The notes under the pieces were generated by a model, which worked only from the letters and a program-made list of their open reading frames with translations, made no database searches and had not been told where the DNA came from. Below, piece by piece: positions 34,890-44,901 of a stretch of DNA of 64,000 bases. The position numbers and the translations under genes are program-made. The stretch is from Salinispira pacifica (GTDB taxonomy: Bacteria > Spirochaetota > Spirochaetia > DSM-27196 > Salinispiraceae), in NCBI RefSeq assembly GCF_000507245.1, contig NC_023035.1:3081570-3145569 (forward strand). The letters are read 5' to 3'. The first letter of the stretch is position 1. Every line of letters begins with the position of its first letter.

Positions 34890-36569
34890 TCATGCCATAA
34901 ATACCGACATGAGTGCCGCCACTGCGGCGTACACCAGCAATGCCCTTGCTGTCCGGGTAAGAATATACCCTTCACTGCGCTTCAGAGCAAGTACGGACGA
35001 TACCGCCACAATGTTATTGATGCACACCATATTTCCCATTGCGCCGCCCACCGACTGGAGGGCCAGAATGGTTGTGCGGTTCAGCCCCAGGTTTGATGCA
35101 ATGGTATCCTGAATGGGACCGAAGGTGAGATTGCTCACCGTATTTGACCCGCTGAAGAAGCTGCCCACCGCACCCAGGAGGGCGGAGAAATAGCGCCAGG
35201 CATCACCGGTGGTTCGGGCCAGGGCATCTCCGATAAGGGCGACTGCGGCACCATCTCCCCCCATCATCATCAGATTAACGAAGACCAACGCGCCAAGCAG
35301 CGCCTTTGTGGGATTGATCATCTGGCTAACGCTTTGGGAGAACACCCGGGCAACGGTTTCCCTGCTGCTGCGGTACCACAGGAACGTCAGTCCGGCGATC
35401 AGCGCGAAGGGGATGATGCTGGGAACATACAGAATCTTATGACTCCAGTTCACTCCGGTTCCAAAAATATTGTTCAGCCCCAGGGTCAGGGAAGGAGAGA
35501 TGGAGAATACCCCCAGACTGCCCAGTCCGGCAAAGGCCGCAGGCTCGGTAAGATTCAGCAGTCCCTTGAGTCCCAGCTGGGGGATCCTGGTAATGATCAG
35601 AATAAGGATGGTGCCCCAGAGGGGAAACGTCGCCTTCACCAGAGATTCGGATTTCTGAAGCTTTTCCCGGGAAAGGGCCTCAACAGAGCTTTCATCATGA
35701 ATCCCGGCATGGGATGGGGAGTGAGCCCCGGCCCCGTCCTTCTCCGAAGGATGGAGCACATCCAGAAGATGCCCCTCTTTTTTATCCAGTCCCCAGCCCA
35801 TTTTTGCAAATATCACCGAGGCAACCAGCCCGATACCGCCCCCCACCAGGGCAGGAAACTCGTAATTAAAGAACGCCACCCCAATGTAGGGAAGCACAGT
35901 GGCCCCCACGCTGAGATAGATATAGCCGAGATTTTTCCTGATATGCTTCCATTTCACCAGAAAGCTCAGTGCGATGATCGGAATAATGAGACTTGCCACT
36001 CCGTGGATGGCGGCGGACTTCACCCCGATTTCCAGTATTTCGGCACCGGTCAAATCGATTCCGGCAAATCCGAACCAGGTGGGCGTACCAACAGCACCGA
36101 AGGATACGGAGACCGTGTTCATGATCAGCGCCATAATGGCTACCCGCATTGCAGGGAAGCCCAGCCCAACAAGAACCGGCGCCGCCAGAGCTGCAGGGGT
36201 TCCGAACCCGCTGGCTCCCTCAATCAGGAAGGGGAACGCCCAGCCGACTATCATCAGCTGCCCCACCTTATTGGGGGTGACAGTGTTCAGCCAGCTGCGG
36301 ATGGTGTTCATGGCTCCGCTGGCTTCCATGGTGCGGAACAGAAAAATGGCGCCCCAGATGATGAGAATAGGAGTCCATGCGGTGAGCAAACCGTCAAGAA
36401 CGTTGGCGTGCACCAGATTGGCATCCCGTCTGAACACCACAAGCATGAGGAAATAGGTGATCAGAGCCGTAAGGGGCAATGCCTTGTGGCTGGGAGTGTT
36501 GTTTTTCTTCGTCATGAGATAAATGAGAAAAACAATGGGGAAAAAACTGAGTATTGTCTGAAGTATCAT
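34890..36569 (-). CDS. lldP: L-lactate permease family transporter
   Basis: A 559-residue protein with about 13 membrane helices. Family blocks are LIVGWAFPFLIEGASGFGTPAALAAPVL and, near the C-terminus, FFSGSNTVSNLTFGPIQ and MGNMVCINNIVAVSSVL. It takes up (or exports) lactate with protons and may also accept glycolate. A cytoplasmic loop at about 275-310 carries a His/Ser-rich acidic insert. It follows ldhA by 62 nt, with AGGAAA before the ATG, so production and movement of lactate are linked in one operon. Confidence 0.93.
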   Translation of the reverse strand: MILQTILSFFPIVFLIYLMTKKNNTPSHKALPLTALITYFLMLVVFRRDANLVHANVLDGLLTAWTPILIIWGAIFLFRTMEASGAMNTIRSWLNTVTPNKVGQLMIVGWAFPFLIEGASGFGTPAALAAPVLVGLGFPAMRVAIMALIMNTVSVSFGAVGTPTWFGFAGIDLTGAEILEIGVKSAAIHGVASLIIPIIALSFLVKWKHIRKNLGYIYLSVGATVLPYIGVAFFNYEFPALVGGGIGLVASVIFAKMGWGLDKKEGHLLDVLHPSEKDGAGAHSPSHAGIHDESSVEALSREKLQKSESLVKATFPLWGTILILIITRIPQLGLKGLLNLTEPAAFAGLGSLGVFSISPSLTLGLNNIFGTGVNWSHKILYVPSIIPFALIAGLTFLWYRSSRETVARVFSQSVSQMINPTKALLGALVFVNLMMMGGDGAAVALIGDALARTTGDAWRYFSALLGAVGSFFSGSNTVSNLTFGPIQDTIASNLGLNRTTILALQSVGGAMGNMVCINNIVAVSSVLALKRSEGYILTRTARALLVYAAVAALMSVFMA

Positions 36570-36631
36570 GGCGTTTCCTGTTTACTGTGTAATGTTACTG
36601 TGTACCGTAAAAAATCTGCGCTCCGGCCTTC

Positions 36632-37642
36632 TCAGCCGCCGTAGGCCTGTTCGGGGACCACAGAATTACCGCTTTCACCCTTCTCTTCAATTTCTTTCAG
36701 GTTGTTCAGAGTGGTCTCGGCAATATTATCCACCGCTTCCTTGGTAAAGAATGCCTGGTGGGCGGTAATGAGAACATTGGGAAAGGTCTGGAGGCGCACA
36801 AAGGTATCATCCTGAATCACCTGGTCCGAAAGGTCTTCAAAAAACAGATCCCCCTCCTCTTCATATACATCAAGTCCCAGATACCCTATCTGACCGCTTT
36901 TCAGCCCGTTGATCACCGCGTTTGAATCGATGAGAGGCCCGCGGCTGGTGTTGATCACCGTCACACCGCTTTTCATGGATTTGATGGCGTACTCGTTGAT
37001 GATATGGTAGGTCTCGTGTGTCAGGGGACAGTGAAGGCTGATAATATCCGACTGTTCGTACAGCTTTTCCAGGCTGGTATACTCAACGCCCTCGGCCTTG
37101 AGCTCGTCATTGGGATATTTATCGTAGGCCAGTATTCTGCAGTTGAAGCCTTTCATCATCCTGCAGAAGATCTGCCCGATCTTCCCGGTGCCGATCACGC
37201 CGATGGTTTTTCCGTGGATGTCAAAACCCAGCAGGCCGTCCAGGGCAAAATTTCCTTCCCGGATCCGGTTATACGCCCGGTGGTAGCGCCGGTTCAGTGC
37301 AAGAATGAGACCCAGGGCGTGTTCCGCGATGGCGTAGGGGCTGTAGGCGGGAACCCGCACCACATGAAGACCTTCCTCATGGGCTGTTTTTAAATCCACG
37401 TTATTAAATCCCGCACAACGCAGCGCGATGGTTTCAACGCCCAGGTTTTTCAGCTCCTTGATGACCGGAGCATCCAGTACATCGTTTACAAAAACACATA
37501 CCGCGTCATGCCCGGCGGCAAGGCTGACGGTGTTCATATCCAGACGGGCTTCCAGATAGGTAAATTGAAAGGACCCTGCTTCATTCGCCCCGTCAAAGGA
37601 CTGGCGCACCCAGTTTTTGGTGCTGAATACTGCTATCTTCAT
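36632..37642 (-). CDS. ldhA: D-lactate dehydrogenase (D-2-hydroxyacid dehydrogenase family)
   Basis: A 336-residue protein. It has the NAD-binding motif [10 protein letters not shown] (about residue 150) and the catalytic residues of the family: Arg in NTSRGPLID, the Glu region, and His in [19 protein letters not shown] and [17 protein letters not shown] are characteristic of fermentative LdhA rather than glycerate or phosphoglycerate dehydrogenases. It reduces pyruvate to D-lactate with NADH. It heads the operon with lldP and has AGGAGA upstream. The long structured leader suggests control at the RNA or operator level. Confidence 0.92.
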   Translation of the reverse strand: MKIAVFSTKNWVRQSFDGANEAGSFQFTYLEARLDMNTVSLAAGHDAVCVFVNDVLDAPVIKELKNLGVETIALRCAGFNNVDLKTAHEEGLHVVRVPAYSPYAIAEHALGLILALNRRYHRAYNRIREGNFALDGLLGFDIHGKTIGVIGTGKIGQIFCRMMKGFNCRILAYDKYPNDELKAEGVEYTSLEKLYEQSDIISLHCPLTHETYHIINEYAIKSMKSGVTVINTSRGPLIDSNAVINGLKSGQIGYLGLDVYEEEGDLFFEDLSDQVIQDDTFVRLQTFPNVLITAHQAFFTKEAVDNIAETTLNNLKEIEEKGESGNSVVPEQAYGG

Positions 37643-37819
37643 ATCTTCTCCTCCCGGGCAGGTGTTCCCGCCTCTGGTCAGTAGCTTGCATGGGAATTTA
37701 TCATTTATATTTCATACCATATTTCCAGTCTCACGACTCCCCGGGGAAATGTCCAGAGTCATGGATGAAATATGAGTTATTTAATAAGTATATATATAGA
37801 TATTATTTTATCTAATCAA
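37643..37819 (-). promoter_or_regulatory. ldhA promoter and structured leader
   Basis: On the minus strand TTGATT (37814-37819), 17 bp, TATATA (37791-37796). The start would be near 37784, giving about 142 nt of leader. Within it ATGAAATAT (37765-37773) and its complement ATATTTCAT (37707-37715) bracket a GC-rich core with GACTC/GAGTC pairing and a CCCCGGGG palindrome. This could fold as a long stem-loop or hold operators. No Rex-type TTGTGA/TCACAA pair is present. Confidence 0.5.
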
Positions 37820-37901
37820 GCAGTAATGAGTTTTTTCCGTTCTTTTCCGCCGCAGACGGGTTCAGTTGGCAGTCATATTCCCCTTTTTTCTTGAACGCCA
37901 T

Positions 37902-37930
37902 TTGATTAAAACCGGATTTTACGGCATACT
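37902..37930 (+). promoter_or_regulatory. fabF promoter
   Basis: TTGATT (37902-37907), a 17-bp spacer and CATACT (37925-37930); the expected leader to the ATG at 38002 is about 65 nt. It is divergent from the ldhA promoter in a 359-bp AT-rich space that holds no gene. Confidence 0.55.
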
Positions 37931-38001
37931 ATTCAGATCAAATTGCATTTGCCGGATACAACCAGAATTCAGCGGCGAAGAAGACAGTGGAGATATCTGC
38001 A

Positions 38002-39261
38002 ATGGAAAAAAAACGAGTAGTAATCACCGGTATGGGTACCATCAATCCCCTGGCTCACAACGTGAAGGAAACCTGGGAAAAAATATCCTCGGGGGTCAGC
38101 GGAATAGACAATATATCTTATTTCGATGCTTCGGAAATCAGTTCCCGGATCGCAGGGGAAGTGCGGGACTTCTCTATCGACGGACTGTACAGTGAAAGTT
38201 TCAAAAAACAGGCCAAGAGGATGGATGAGTTTACCCATTTTGCCATGGCAGCATCCAATCAGGCAGTTGCGGATTCGGGTCTGGATATTTCTGCAGATCC
38301 CTTCGGCACAGGTGTGGTGATCGGTTCGGGCATAGGCGGTCTTCCCAGCCAGCAGAGCAATGCCGCAAGCCTTGCCAAACGGGGCCCCCGGGGTGTGGGA
38401 CCCATGTATATTCCCGCAACCATCGGAAACATAGCCGCCGGCGTCGTCAGCATGGAGCTGGGGATTATGGGCCCCAATATGGCCACCCAAACCGCCTGCG
38501 CCACAGCTAACCATGCATTTGCCGTAGGGTTGATGATGATACAAAGCGGATACTGCAGCTCCGTACTCGCAGGGGGGACCGAAGATTCGGTGGTTGAGAT
38601 CTCTGTGGCGGGGTTTGCCAGAATGCAGGCCCTTTCCACCAATTTTAACGATACACCGGCAAAAGCCAGCCGCCCCTACGACGTGAACCGGGACGGGTTT
38701 GTAATCTCCGAAGGATCGGGAATGCTGATGCTGGAAGAGCTGGAGCACGCCAAAGCCCGGGGAGCTCACATATATGCCGAACTTGCATCGGTGGGAATGA
38801 GCGGGGACGCTCACGATATCGTGGTTCCCCACCCCGAGGGAGTGGGTGCTCTCCACTCCATGCAGATGGCAGTGGATCGGGCTGGAGTGAACATCGACGA
38901 AATTGACTACATCAACACCCACGGCACATCGACGCCTCTGGGTGATATTGCCGAGAGCAAGGCCGTATACAATCTTCTGAAGGGCCGTGAGGAAAACGTA
39001 CACGTGGGATCCACCAAGAGCATGCACGGTCACCTGCTGGGCGCAACCGCTGCCCTGGAGGCAATCCTCTGTATACAGGCCATCAACAACTCCCTGGTTC
39101 CCCCGAATATCAATATAGATGAATTCGATCCCAAGGTTGCACTGAAAGAGGGAACCATCAACACCGAAGCGGTTCAGAAACCGGTTCGTGTGGCCGTTTC
39201 CAACAGTTTCGGTTTCGGAGGTCATAACTCCACAGTGGTGCTGAAAAAATACGAAGAATAA
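38002..39261 (+). CDS. fabF: Beta-ketoacyl-ACP synthase II
   Basis: About 419 residues, the usual KAS II length. The catalytic Cys is in QTACATANHAF and the two histidines are in NTHGTSTPLGD and SMHGHLLGATAA; the C-terminal FGFGGHNSTVVL is typical. It elongates acyl-ACP with malonyl-ACP. I choose the ATG at 38002, preceded by TGGAG, over a GTG five codons upstream. It is monocistronic, with element copy 2 directly downstream of the stop. Confidence 0.95.
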   Translation: MEKKRVVITGMGTINPLAHNVKETWEKISSGVSGIDNISYFDASEISSRIAGEVRDFSIDGLYSESFKKQAKRMDEFTHFAMAASNQAVADSGLDISADPFGTGVVIGSGIGGLPSQQSNAASLAKRGPRGVGPMYIPATIGNIAAGVVSMELGIMGPNMATQTACATANHAFAVGLMMIQSGYCSSVLAGGTEDSVVEISVAGFARMQALSTNFNDTPAKASRPYDVNRDGFVISEGSGMLMLEELEHAKARGAHIYAELASVGMSGDAHDIVVPHPEGVGALHSMQMAVDRAGVNIDEIDYINTHGTSTPLGDIAESKAVYNLLKGREENVHVGSTKSMHGHLLGATAALEAILCIQAINNSLVPPNINIDEFDPKVALKEGTINTEAVQKPVRVAVSNSFGFGGHNSTVVLKKYEE

Positions 39262-39269
39262 TTTTTTGA

Positions 39270-39411
39270 AGTGCACCAAAGCTTGTGAAACGGCATTCAG
39301 CCGTGGGTAAGGCCCATATGTGGGGGCGGTTAGAAAACAGCTCCGCTGCCCATGGGGGCGCCTTTCATCAACATGTCCGAATCAATGTTTTTTCACAAGC
39401 TTCTGTGCACT
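39270..39411. mobile_element. MITE-like inverted-repeat element, copy 2
   Basis: Left arm AGTGCACCAAAGCTTGTGAA (39270-39289) and right arm 39392-39411, whose complement reads AGTGCACAGAAGCTTGTGAA, with about 100 bp between. The flanks GAATAATTTTTTGA (from 39256) and GAATAAATTTTTTAA (39412-39426) are near-identical direct repeats. The left flank begins in the fabF stop codon, so the element sits immediately behind fabF. Interior GC-rich with ACATGT/CATATG words; no coding potential. Confidence 0.75.
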
Positions 39412-39532
39412 GAATAAATTTTTTAAAAAACATGGATTTTTGTGAATAATCCTCCTTCAGATCAGGTATAGCTAATGAATATCACAACTCGCCGGATCGG
39501 AGATATCGCCGGTCCAGGAGGGAAGGAGCTAC

Positions 39533-39760
39533 ATGAAACGCTATCTGGCAGTAATCGTCATCATGATGATCTTCATTCCCCTGATTCTGGGAATGGGATT
39601 CTTTTACTACTGGGTGTTTACCCAGGTGATGCTGCACTGGATTCTCAGACTGCTCATCGCGCTGGGTACCCTGGCTATGGCGGGGGCATTCCTGGCGGTG
39701 TCCATACAGCGCTTTAAAGAGATCAAGGAGGAGGATTCGGATGATCTTAGTAAATACTGA
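39533..39760 (+). CDS. Small two-helix membrane protein
   Basis: A 75-residue protein with two membrane helices (about 5-30 and 35-58) and a charged C-terminal tail (RFKEIKEEDSDDLSKY). I recognise no family. An extended purine-rich ribosome site (GGAGGGAAGGAG) precedes the ATG. The last 20 nt overlap the start of the YbjQ-like gene, so the two are translated together. Confidence 0.7.
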   Translation: MKRYLAVIVIMMIFIPLILGMGFFYYWVFTQVMLHWILRLLIALGTLAMAGAFLAVSIQRFKEIKEEDSDDLSKY

Positions 39761-40052
39761 TTTTGTAAGCGGAAAAACCATTGAGACCATTGAAATGGTC
39801 AGGGGCTCAATTATTCAATCCAAGAATATCGGAAGGGACATTATGAGCGGACTGAAAACCATCGTGGGAGGGGAGCTGAAAGGCTATTCCCAGATGATGA
39901 CCGAAGCCCGGGCCATTGCGACCCGTCGAATGGTTGAGCAGGCCGAAGAACTGGGTGCAGACGGAATTATCAATGTCCGCTATGCCACCAGTTCAATCAT
40001 GTCCGGTGCTGCGGAAATACTGGTCTGGGGCACTGCGGTGAAATTCGTATAA
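39741..40052 (+). CDS. YbjQ/UPF0145 family protein
   Basis: A 103-residue protein with the family landmarks VRGSIIQSKNIGRDI, a GGELKGYSQMMTEAR block and GADGIINVRYATS. The family folds as a pentameric ring and is sometimes described as heavy-metal-binding; its role is unknown. It overlaps the preceding small membrane protein gene, with AGGAGG upstream of its ATG. A strong intrinsic terminator lies about 110 nt downstream. Confidence 0.85.
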   Translation: MILVNTDFVSGKTIETIEMVRGSIIQSKNIGRDIMSGLKTIVGGELKGYSQMMTEARAIATRRMVEQAEELGADGIINVRYATSSIMSGAAEILVWGTAVKFV

Positions 40053-40160
40053 TTCGCTCCATGTCTCATGTGCAGCACATAATGCATGAAAAACTGAAGT
40101 GCTGATGCACGACTGGCAGGAGAAACAGGCAGGTTTCCCCTGCCGGGCGGCGGCCGTAAA

Positions 40161-40191
40161 GCTGTCCGGATGTTCCCGGACAGCTTTTTTT
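40161..40191 (+). terminator. Intrinsic terminator
   Basis: GCTGTCCGG (40161-40169), a 6-nt loop and CCGGACAGC (40176-40184) followed by seven T. It ends the two-gene unit at 39.5-40.05 kb. Confidence 0.88.
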
Positions 40192-40267
40192 GCGCCTCCG
40201 GGACCATCCCGGAACTGTGCTCCCGCCGCCTCTGTCAGTACCGGCAGTCCTGGGGCCCGGGTCCCGC

Positions 40268-40350
40268 TGCCGGTTCCATCCCGCCGCCGGTTCTACCACC
40301 GGTTCCATCTTACGGTACCGCCGCCGGTTCCCTCCTCCGGTACCGGCGCC
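40268..40350. repeat. Degenerate CCGGTTC-rich repeat tract
   Basis: CCGGTTC recurs at 40270, 40287, 40299 and 40324 with interspersed CGGTACCG palindromes. It sits in the 307-bp space between the terminator and the mtnN stop. The rest of this space (40053-40160) shows only small hairpins and no gene. Confidence 0.6.
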
Positions 40351-40359
40351 GTTGGTTTC

Positions 40360-41106
40360 TCAAAGCCGGGAGAAGATATGGGTGAGAAGTTTCAGACTGT
40401 TTTGGCTTGCCCTGATGAGAAACTCCCTGAATTTCACCTCAGCCTTTCCGTCGGCCTCATCTGATATGGTTCGGGCCAGAAGGAAGGGAACGGAGTTCAC
40501 TTTCGCGCAGAGTGCGGCCGCAGCCCCCTCCATTTCCACTCCGTCGCCTTCCAGCTCTTCCCGTAAATAGGCGTACTGTGGATCATTCCGCCGGGCGATA
40601 AACTGGTCTCCGGTAAGAACCCTCCCCCGGTGCACCCTGCCGCTCTCCGGGCGGTACCCCTCTGCGGCAGCCAGCAAATCGGGGTCCGACTCAAGAAAAC
40701 GGTGGGAACTGTAGGGAACCGTTCCCCGCTTGATCCCCAAAGCAGTGGCATCCAGGTCATGCTGGATGCAGTCTGCGGCGATGAGGGTATCTCCAATGTG
40801 GAGTTCCGGATTGAGGGAGCCCGCCAGCCCGGTGAAGATCAATGCCCCGGGTTTCCGGGGCGCAGCGTTGGAGGGAATTTCTTCCCTTGCAATGTGGTCG
40901 AAAATGGCCTGGGTGCTCATGGCACACATCGCCTTTCCGACTCCGCTTTTTGCCAGAACAACCGGCCGGCCTTCCAGAGTGCCCCGGTACGCCCTGAGCC
41001 AGCCTCCGATGATGATCTCCTCTCTGGAGTTCAATGCATTCCGAATCTCTTCAATTTCGCCGTCCATGGCTCCTAAAAGCACGATGGGAGAGGTACTGGT
41101 TTTCAT
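40360..41106 (-). CDS. mtnN: 5'-Methylthioadenosine/S-adenosylhomocysteine nucleosidase
   Basis: About 248 residues. Landmarks of the family are LLGAMDGEIEE at the start, SGVGKAMCAMSTQAI, FTGLAGSLNPEL, VEMEGAAAALCAKVN and ISDEADGKAE, which include the catalytic Glu and Asp. It cleaves MTA and SAH to adenine and the thio-ribose, recycling products of SAM use. I start at the ATG at 41106, preceded by GGAGAG; 67 open codons upstream overlap yqhD and do not resemble the family. It follows yqhD by 19 nt. Confidence 0.92.
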   Translation of the reverse strand: MKTSTSPIVLLGAMDGEIEEIRNALNSREEIIIGGWLRAYRGTLEGRPVVLAKSGVGKAMCAMSTQAIFDHIAREEIPSNAAPRKPGALIFTGLAGSLNPELHIGDTLIAADCIQHDLDATALGIKRGTVPYSSHRFLESDPDLLAAAEGYRPESGRVHRGRVLTGDQFIARRNDPQYAYLREELEGDGVEMEGAAAALCAKVNSVPFLLARTISDEADGKAEVKFREFLIRASQNSLKLLTHIFSRL

Positions 41107-41125
41107 AGATATCTCTCCGGTATTT

Positions 41126-42280
41126 CTATGCCCGGAGCAGGAGAATCTGCTCCACCTCTTCAGGACCGATATCCCGGTGCTCACCCAGCTTCCAGCCTTT
41201 TTTCCGGATATTTTCCGCAGCTGCTTGGGCGGCTTCTCCGCCAAGCTGATAATCCCCCAGAGTGGTGGGTACGCCCATTTTTCCGAAAAACAGAACGGTT
41301 TTGGCAATGGCCTCGTCGATTTTCACATCACCATCCCCCTGGGTGATATTCCACACCCGTTCGGCGTACTGAATCAGTTTCTCCCGCTTCTGCTGCCGCT
41401 TGAACTGCATTACCCCGGGCAGGGTCACCGCAAGGGTCCGGGCATGATCAATACCGTAGAGGGCGGTGAGCTCATGACCGATTCCGTGGGTCGCCCAGTC
41501 CTGCACCACTCCCACGCCGATGAGTCTGTTCAGCGCCATGGTTGAAGCCCAGAAAATATTCGCCCTCACATCGTAATTGCCGGGATCTGTAAGCACCTTG
41601 GGCCCTTCTTCTATCAGGGTAAGAAGGATTGCTTCCGCAAATCTGTCCTGTATGGGTGAGTTCACCGGATATGTGAGATATTGCTCCATGACGTGAACGA
41701 AGCTGTCGACAACGCCGTTGGCGGCCTGACGTTCCGGCAGGCTGAAGGTTGTTTCCGGATCCAGTATCGAAAAGCGGGGAAGCACATGGTCACTGGACCA
41801 GCCCCGTTTTTCCCCCCATTCCTTCCGGGAAATTACCGAATTACTGTTCATCTCCGACCCGGTTGCAGGGAGGGTCATCACCGCTCCCAGGGGAAGTGCG
41901 GTGCTGATACTCACATCTCCGGTTACTATGCCCCAGGGATCCTTATTTTCCAGAACCGCCGCCGCAGCAATGAATTTTGCCGCATCCAGAACCGAACCGC
42001 CTCCCACAGACAACACGAAGGTTGCAGAGCTGGCCTGAACCTCCTTCACAGCCTTCATGCAGGTTTCATACTGGGGGTTGGCCTCAATCCCGCCGAATTC
42101 AACAATATTTTTGCCGGTAAGGCCGTGTTTTACTTGCTCATACACCCCGTTTTTCTTAATCGATCCCCCGCCGTAGAGGAGAAAGATCTTCGTTTCATCC
42201 CCGAGTAATTCCCCAAGATCAGCAATAGTTCCCTTTCCGAAACGGATCTCAACCGGGTTTTTGAATCTGAAATTTTTCAT
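41126..42280 (-). CDS. yqhD: Iron-containing alcohol dehydrogenase, YqhD-type (NADPH-dependent aldehyde reductase)
   Basis: A 384-residue group III alcohol dehydrogenase. Residues line up closely with E. coli YqhD: LLYGGGSIKKNGVYEQV, FGGIEANPQYETCMKAV, VGGGSVLDAAKFIAAAA, LPATGSEMNSNSVIS, and the metal-binding AANGVVDSFVHVMEQY and HGIGHELTALYGIDHA. It reduces toxic or fermentative aldehydes with NADPH. The start is the ATG at 42278-42280 with AGAGGAAGG upstream. It shares a transcript with mtnN, which has no obvious functional link. Confidence 0.92.
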   Translation of the reverse strand: MKNFRFKNPVEIRFGKGTIADLGELLGDETKIFLLYGGGSIKKNGVYEQVKHGLTGKNIVEFGGIEANPQYETCMKAVKEVQASSATFVLSVGGGSVLDAAKFIAAAAVLENKDPWGIVTGDVSISTALPLGAVMTLPATGSEMNSNSVISRKEWGEKRGWSSDHVLPRFSILDPETTFSLPERQAANGVVDSFVHVMEQYLTYPVNSPIQDRFAEAILLTLIEEGPKVLTDPGNYDVRANIFWASTMALNRLIGVGVVQDWATHGIGHELTALYGIDHARTLAVTLPGVMQFKRQQKREKLIQYAERVWNITQGDGDVKIDEAIAKTVLFFGKMGVPTTLGDYQLGGEAAQAAAENIRKKGWKLGEHRDIGPEEVEQILLLRA

Positions 42281-42407
42281 AGCCTTCCTCTGTATTGTGT
42301 GATCTTCTGCCAACCTCTGCTTCAGCCAGCGCCCCGTGGCAGCCGGGCGTATGGGGCTGTGTCATCAGGAACCGGGCCGGCAAAGTAGCCGCAGCCGCCG
42401 GTATCTC

Positions 42408-42436
42408 TGTACACTCAGATCCCTGGCGGGTATTCT
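42408..42436 (+). promoter_or_regulatory. Promoter abutting the HD-domain gene (leaderless type)
   Basis: TGTACA (42408-42413), a 17-bp spacer and TATTCT (42431-42436). The ATG at 42444 follows after 7 nt, with no ribosome site. Confidence 0.5.
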
Positions 42437-42443
42437 GATAGAT

Positions 42444-43070
42444 ATGAGCAGCGAACAACATACTATATCACATGAACTGGGTCGTCAGGAATTCGGTTCT
42501 CCGGAATACACGGGAGTTTTTCCCTCCAGAGAAGATGCAATTGCCCTCATGAAGGACTGGGTGGAAAATCCCCGCCTCCAGCTGCATATGATGCAGGTGG
42601 GGGGCGTGCTCAAAGCCTGGGCCGAGGAGAAGCTGTCTCTGGATGCGTCAGCTGCGGAAAAGTGGGAAGTGGCTGGTATTCTCCATGATGCCGACTGGGA
42701 CAAATGGCCGGATGAACACTGCAGGAAAATTATCGAGCATCTGGAATCCCAGGGCTGTGACCCTGAGCTTCTCCACGCCATTGCCTCCCACTCCCCTTCG
42801 TTCTTCGCTGTGACTCCCGTAAGCACCCTGGACCACATGCTGTATGCCTTTGATGAACTCAGCGGCTTTATCCATGCGGTGAGTCTGGTGCGCCCCGGAG
42901 GATACGAAGGCATGAAGGTGAAATCGGTGAAGAAGAAACTGAAAGAGAAAAGCTTTGCCGCCCAGGTGAACCGCGATGACATTCACGATGCGGCATCCCG
43001 GATCGAAACCGGCCTGGATGAGCTCATCCAGTTTATCAGCAACCATCAGCCGAAGATTTCCCTGGAGTAA
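42444..43070 (+). CDS. HD-domain hydrolase family protein
   Basis: A 208-residue protein. The HD-type metal site is visible as HMMQVGG early and EVAGILHDADWDKWPDEH (the HD pair), followed by AIASHSP and the distal Asp region. Such small HD proteins are often phosphohydrolases acting on nucleotides; the substrate here is not known. I start at the ATG at 42444, where a promoter ends just upstream; the frame is open for another 36 codons that look non-coding. Confidence 0.82.
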   Translation: MSSEQHTISHELGRQEFGSPEYTGVFPSREDAIALMKDWVENPRLQLHMMQVGGVLKAWAEEKLSLDASAAEKWEVAGILHDADWDKWPDEHCRKIIEHLESQGCDPELLHAIASHSPSFFAVTPVSTLDHMLYAFDELSGFIHAVSLVRPGGYEGMKVKSVKKKLKEKSFAAQVNRDDIHDAASRIETGLDELIQFISNHQPKISLE

Positions 43071-43122
43071 CTCCCCTGTCCGGCGAGCCGGTCCGGTGAG
43101 CCGGTCCGGGCAGCGCAGGACA

Positions 43123-43590
43123 TTACGGTGCATCCGGGGAGAGGTAGATCCGGCCGTTCACCGAAATAATGATCACCTGTGAATCCTCACCTGCCCGGAA
43201 CCCGGGAATATCAGACGTTGACTCCGGCATGTTCAGATCCTCCAGCAGGCGGCTGAGCAGATATGTGTCCATGAGTGTTTTTCCGGATTCACATATGCTT
43301 GTACTCTCAAGCATCAACGGAGACTTCCCGGGCGGCGGATACACTACGCCCCGGCCATCTGCCAGACAAATCTCTGCAGTATACCCCTGAAGATCGGTTT
43401 CTCCATGATTGTTCACCTCCATGTACAGGAAGCCGTCCTGGGCCTCAATGCTGCCCTCCTGCGAAATATCAATGGAGGCATTGAACTCACAGATCCAGCC
43501 CGGCCACCCGCGGATATCGCAGGCTGATACTCCAAGGAGAACAATAATCAGCAGAAGGCTTATGAGTTGCATTACAGGGTACTTATTCAT
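43123..43590 (-). CDS. Small putative lipoprotein
   Basis: About 155 residues. The start at 43588-43590 gives MNKYPVMQLISLLLIIVLLG followed by VSAC, a signal-peptidase II lipobox with the cysteine near residue 24. The mature part looks like a compact beta-rich domain (VNNHGETDLQGYTAEICLAD), perhaps a FxLYD-like fold, without catalytic residues. No good ribosome site is seen. Alternative upstream or downstream starts are possible, but only this one gives a well-formed lipobox. Confidence 0.7.
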   Translation of the reverse strand: MNKYPVMQLISLLLIIVLLGVSACDIRGWPGWICEFNASIDISQEGSIEAQDGFLYMEVNNHGETDLQGYTAEICLADGRGVVYPPPGKSPLMLESTSICESGKTLMDTYLLSRLLEDLNMPESTSDIPGFRAGEDSQVIIISVNGRIYLSPDAP

Positions 43591-43674
43591 ATATTTATGA
43601 CTGACAGAAAACACGGGTCTGCTTGAAATCGACGGATGATTTTGAAACCCCAAGATGATTTCATGATTGACGGC

Positions 43675-43703
43675 TTGACTCTATATATTATTTTCTTTAT
43701 ATA
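43675..43703 (+). promoter_or_regulatory. trxB promoter
   Basis: TTGACT (43675-43680), 17 bp, TATATA (43698-43703), with AT-rich DNA around it. The leader to the ATG at 43783 is about 70 nt. Confidence 0.6.
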
Positions 43704-43782
43704 TACATTCCATAGATAAATTCTCCGCAAGGCCCGGGATACCATTCGGCTGTGCCGGCGGATTACAATGTTAGGAGACAGC

Positions 43783-44765
<983 letters not shown>

Positions 44766-44805
44766 TTTTCCCCGTTTTCCCGCCCGAACCGGCCCGTCCC
44801 GGAAG

Positions 44806-44858
44806 GAATGCTCCGGGGCGGGGACCCATCTTTACGGGTGATACGACCCGGAGCATTC
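44806..44858. terminator. Large inverted repeat between convergent trxB and patB
   Basis: GAATGCTCCGG (44806-44816) pairs with CCGGAGCATTC (44848-44858), enclosing an inner ACCC/GGGT hairpin (44824-44839). No T-run follows on either strand. Its location between two gene ends suggests a bidirectional terminator or 3' end stabiliser. Confidence 0.5.
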
Positions 44859-44901
44859 AATGAAGAAGAATGTAACGAATTCATAACTGATCATTCTTCG
44901 A

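Noticed and set aside
35334-36644. Long open frame (436 codons) antisense to lldP
   Set aside because: It covers the clearly real permease gene on the opposite strand and has no family resemblance. Many similar long antisense frames (opposite sdhA, sucA, fabF) are by-products of GC-rich coding sequence.
43768-43782. ATG at 43768 as the trxB start
   Set aside because: It lies just before the AGGAGA ribosome site, which serves the ATG at 43783; the latter gives the usual N-terminus.
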